From: Pedobacter rhodius | Lineage (GTDB): Bacteria; Bacteroidota; Bacteroidia; Sphingobacteriales; Sphingobacteriaceae | Length of the DNA stretch: 64,000 bases | Reading direction: 5' to 3' | Assembly (NCBI RefSeq): GCF_027213645.1 | Contig: NZ_JAPWGL010000001.1 | Span: 558,001 to 622,000, forward strand | Shown here: positions 62,646 through 64,000 of the stretch, piece after piece | How the letters are laid out: every line of letters begins with the position of its first letter | Numbering within the stretch: position 1 is the first letter of the stretch | Program-made: the position numbers and the translations under genes | The notes under the pieces: model-generated | Seen by the model: only the letters and a program-made list of their open reading frames with translations | Database searches by the model: none | Told to the model about the DNA's origin: nothing

Positions 62646-64000
62646 CTACTTTTTCTTCTCAGCAGAGCTACCCAAATCGATTACGATAGGCGTAGAGATA
62701 CATAATGAAGAGTACGTACCGATGATACGACCGATTAACAAGGCGAAAATAAATCCGCGGATGCTGTCGCCACCAAAGATAAAGATGACCAATAACACGA
62801 AGAATACCGTTAACGAAGTCAAAATGGTACGACTTAATGTACTGTTCAATGCGAAGTTAATTAAGTTGTTACGCTCTTCGCCATGTAAATCATCTTTACC
62901 GGCTTCTTTCAGTTTCTCACGGATACGGTCGAATACAACAACAGTTTCAGTCATGGTATAACCCATTACCGTTAAAATCGCTGCAATGAAATCCTGGCCA
63001 ATTTCTAATGAGAAAGGCATTACACCATCTAAAATGGTGTAGAAAGACAATACCATTAGAACATCATGGAATAATGCGATAACCGCACCTAAACCATACT
63101 GCCATTTTTTGAATCGGATAACGATGTAGATAAACATGAATAAACATGAAATCAATACGGCGTAAAAAGCACCATTTACGATATCACTGGCGATAATCGG
63201 TGTTACTTTCTGCGAGCTCACAATTTCATATTTAGAACCTGCTAAACCTTTGTTTAAAGCATCTTCAACAACTTTGTCCGTTTTAGGATCCTGATCTTCA
63301 ATGTGGAAAGTAGTTGTAATTTTTACCTGGCTGTCTTCGCCCGCAGTTTTAACCTCTGGTGTTTCGTTACCAAAAACAGGGTTTAACTTTGTTTTTAAAT
63401 CTTCAGTATTAACAGCTTTATCAAAGTGAACCAAATAAGTTCTGCCACCTTTAAAATCGACACCTAAGTTTAAACCACCGTTTTTGAAATACATACCAAT
63501 ACCAGCAATAATAATTATTGAAGAGATGATGTAATAAATTTTACGGCGACCAACAAAGTTGAATGCTAAGTTTTTAAATGCATTACGGGTAAAGTTATTA
63601 TCGAAACTAACGTCAACCTTACGGTTTAACAATGAATCGAAAACGACTCTTGAAATTGCAACAGCAGCAAATAATGATGAAAGAATACCAATACACAATG
63701 TTGTTGCGAAACCTTGAACCGGGCCGCTACCAAAAACATAAAGGATAGCACCTAAGATGAATAAGGTAACGTTTGAGTCAATAATCGATGGCATTGCATG
63801 TTTAAAACCTTCTTTAATCGCAGCTGCGGTGTTTCTACCATGCGCAAGTTCTTCACGTACACGTTCGAAAATCAGGATGTTCGCATCAACCGATAAACCG
63901 ATGGTTAAAACGATACCCGCAATACCAGGCAATGTTAATACAGCACCTAACGATACCAGGATACCGATGATGAAGAATAAGTTTAATAATAAAGCGAAGT
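62646..64000 (-). CDS. secDF: Protein translocase SecDF fusion, C-terminal part (5' end outside the window)
   Basis: The frame stays open to the window edge, so at least 450 residues are visible of a protein that is usually about 1000. The visible N-part is the end of SecD (LLLNLFFIIGILVSLGAVLTL, IGLSVDANILIFERVREEL, GPVQGFATTLCIGI). A SecF unit follows with LGVDFKGGRTYLVHFD and GYTMTETVVVFDRIREKL. SecDF uses proton flow to pull exported proteins across the inner membrane together with SecYEG and YajC. SecD-SecF fusions are normal in this phylum. A strong terminator follows. Confidence 0.94.
   Translation of the reverse strand, partial: FALLLNLFFIIGILVSLGAVLTLPGIAGIVLTIGLSVDANILIFERVREELAHGRNTAAAIKEGFKHAMPSIIDSNVTLFILGAILYVFGSGPVQGFATTLCIGILSSLFAAVAISRVVFDSLLNRKVDVSFDNNFTRNAFKNLAFNFVGRRKIYYIISSIIIIAGIGMYFKNGGLNLGVDFKGGRTYLVHFDKAVNTEDLKTKLNPVFGNETPEVKTAGEDSQVKITTTFHIEDQDPKTDKVVEDALNKGLAGSKYEIVSSQKVTPIIASDIVNGAFYAVLISCLFMFIYIVIRFKKWQYGLGAVIALFHDVLMVLSFYTILDGVMPFSLEIGQDFIAAILTVMGYTMTETVVVFDRIREKLKEAGKDDLHGEERNNLINFALNSTLSRTILTSLTVFFVLLVIFIFGGDSIRGFIFALLIGRIIGTYSSLCISTPIVIDLGSSAEKKK

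Overview
The window looks like chromosomal DNA of a free-living, polysaccharide-degrading Bacteroidota, most likely Sphingobacteriaceae (Pedobacter-like). This rests on AT-rich DNA, two SusC/SusD-type glycan loci, Bacteroidota -7 promoter elements (TAnnTTTG), a fused SecDF, and small families typical of the phylum (DUF5522, DUF3276/PUR, DUF1573, YbbR). No marker gene here fixes the species; the assignment is by inference.

Layout. 1-5.2 kb: the tail of a polysaccharide utilisation locus (PUL): SusD (cut by the window edge), a GH43 with exo-beta-1,3-galactanase features, GH35, GH16 and L-rhamnose mutarotase. I infer that it targets rhamnose-capped type II arabinogalactan. 5.5-8.3 kb: two tandem paralogues of a PqiA-like membrane protein, both with TTG starts. 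8.4-13.2 kb, minus strand: two GH43 paralogues (one broken by a 1-nt frameshift) and a ROK repressor, divergent from a second PUL. 13.6-27.9 kb: second PUL, SusC-SusD-GH89-GH35-HGSNAT-like acetyltransferase-GH92, tightly packed. It looks built for GlcNAc/Gal/Man-containing glycans. It is followed by tRNA-Arg(CCG) with a strong terminator.

28-47.9 kb is mostly housekeeping: mgtE, a HAD phosphatase, ychF, a serine hydrolase, a PUR protein, an ABC exporter, leucine dehydrogenase, nusB, DUF1573, yajC, YbbR, coaE, an MBL exonuclease, DUF5522, Uma2, ZIP, PAP2, a methyltransferase, glmM and a cysteine desulfurase. 48.0-49.2 kb is a self-contained REP/RAYT module: a Y1 transposase-like gene surrounded by five full and one partial copy of a palindrome inside ~160-bp repeats. 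49.4-64 kb: two small related proteins, an MBL hydrolase, cydAB, an M28 peptidase, accD, fba, an iron-permease-like protein, a GNAT enzyme, a GIY-YIG gene bracketed by two ~112-bp inverted-repeat elements, HMG-CoA lyase, NDH-2 and secDF (cut by the window edge).

The most notable non-gene content is repetitive DNA: heptanucleotide arrays at 32.13 and 60.83 kb, a 109-bp tandem array at 28.4 kb, MITE-like elements at 59.26 and 59.75 kb, and a perfect 26-bp inverted repeat at 62.4 kb. The best leads for something under-described are the RAYT/REP module, the GIY-YIG gene between MITE-like copies, the GH89 plus HGSNAT-like pairing, and the PqiA-like paralogue pair.
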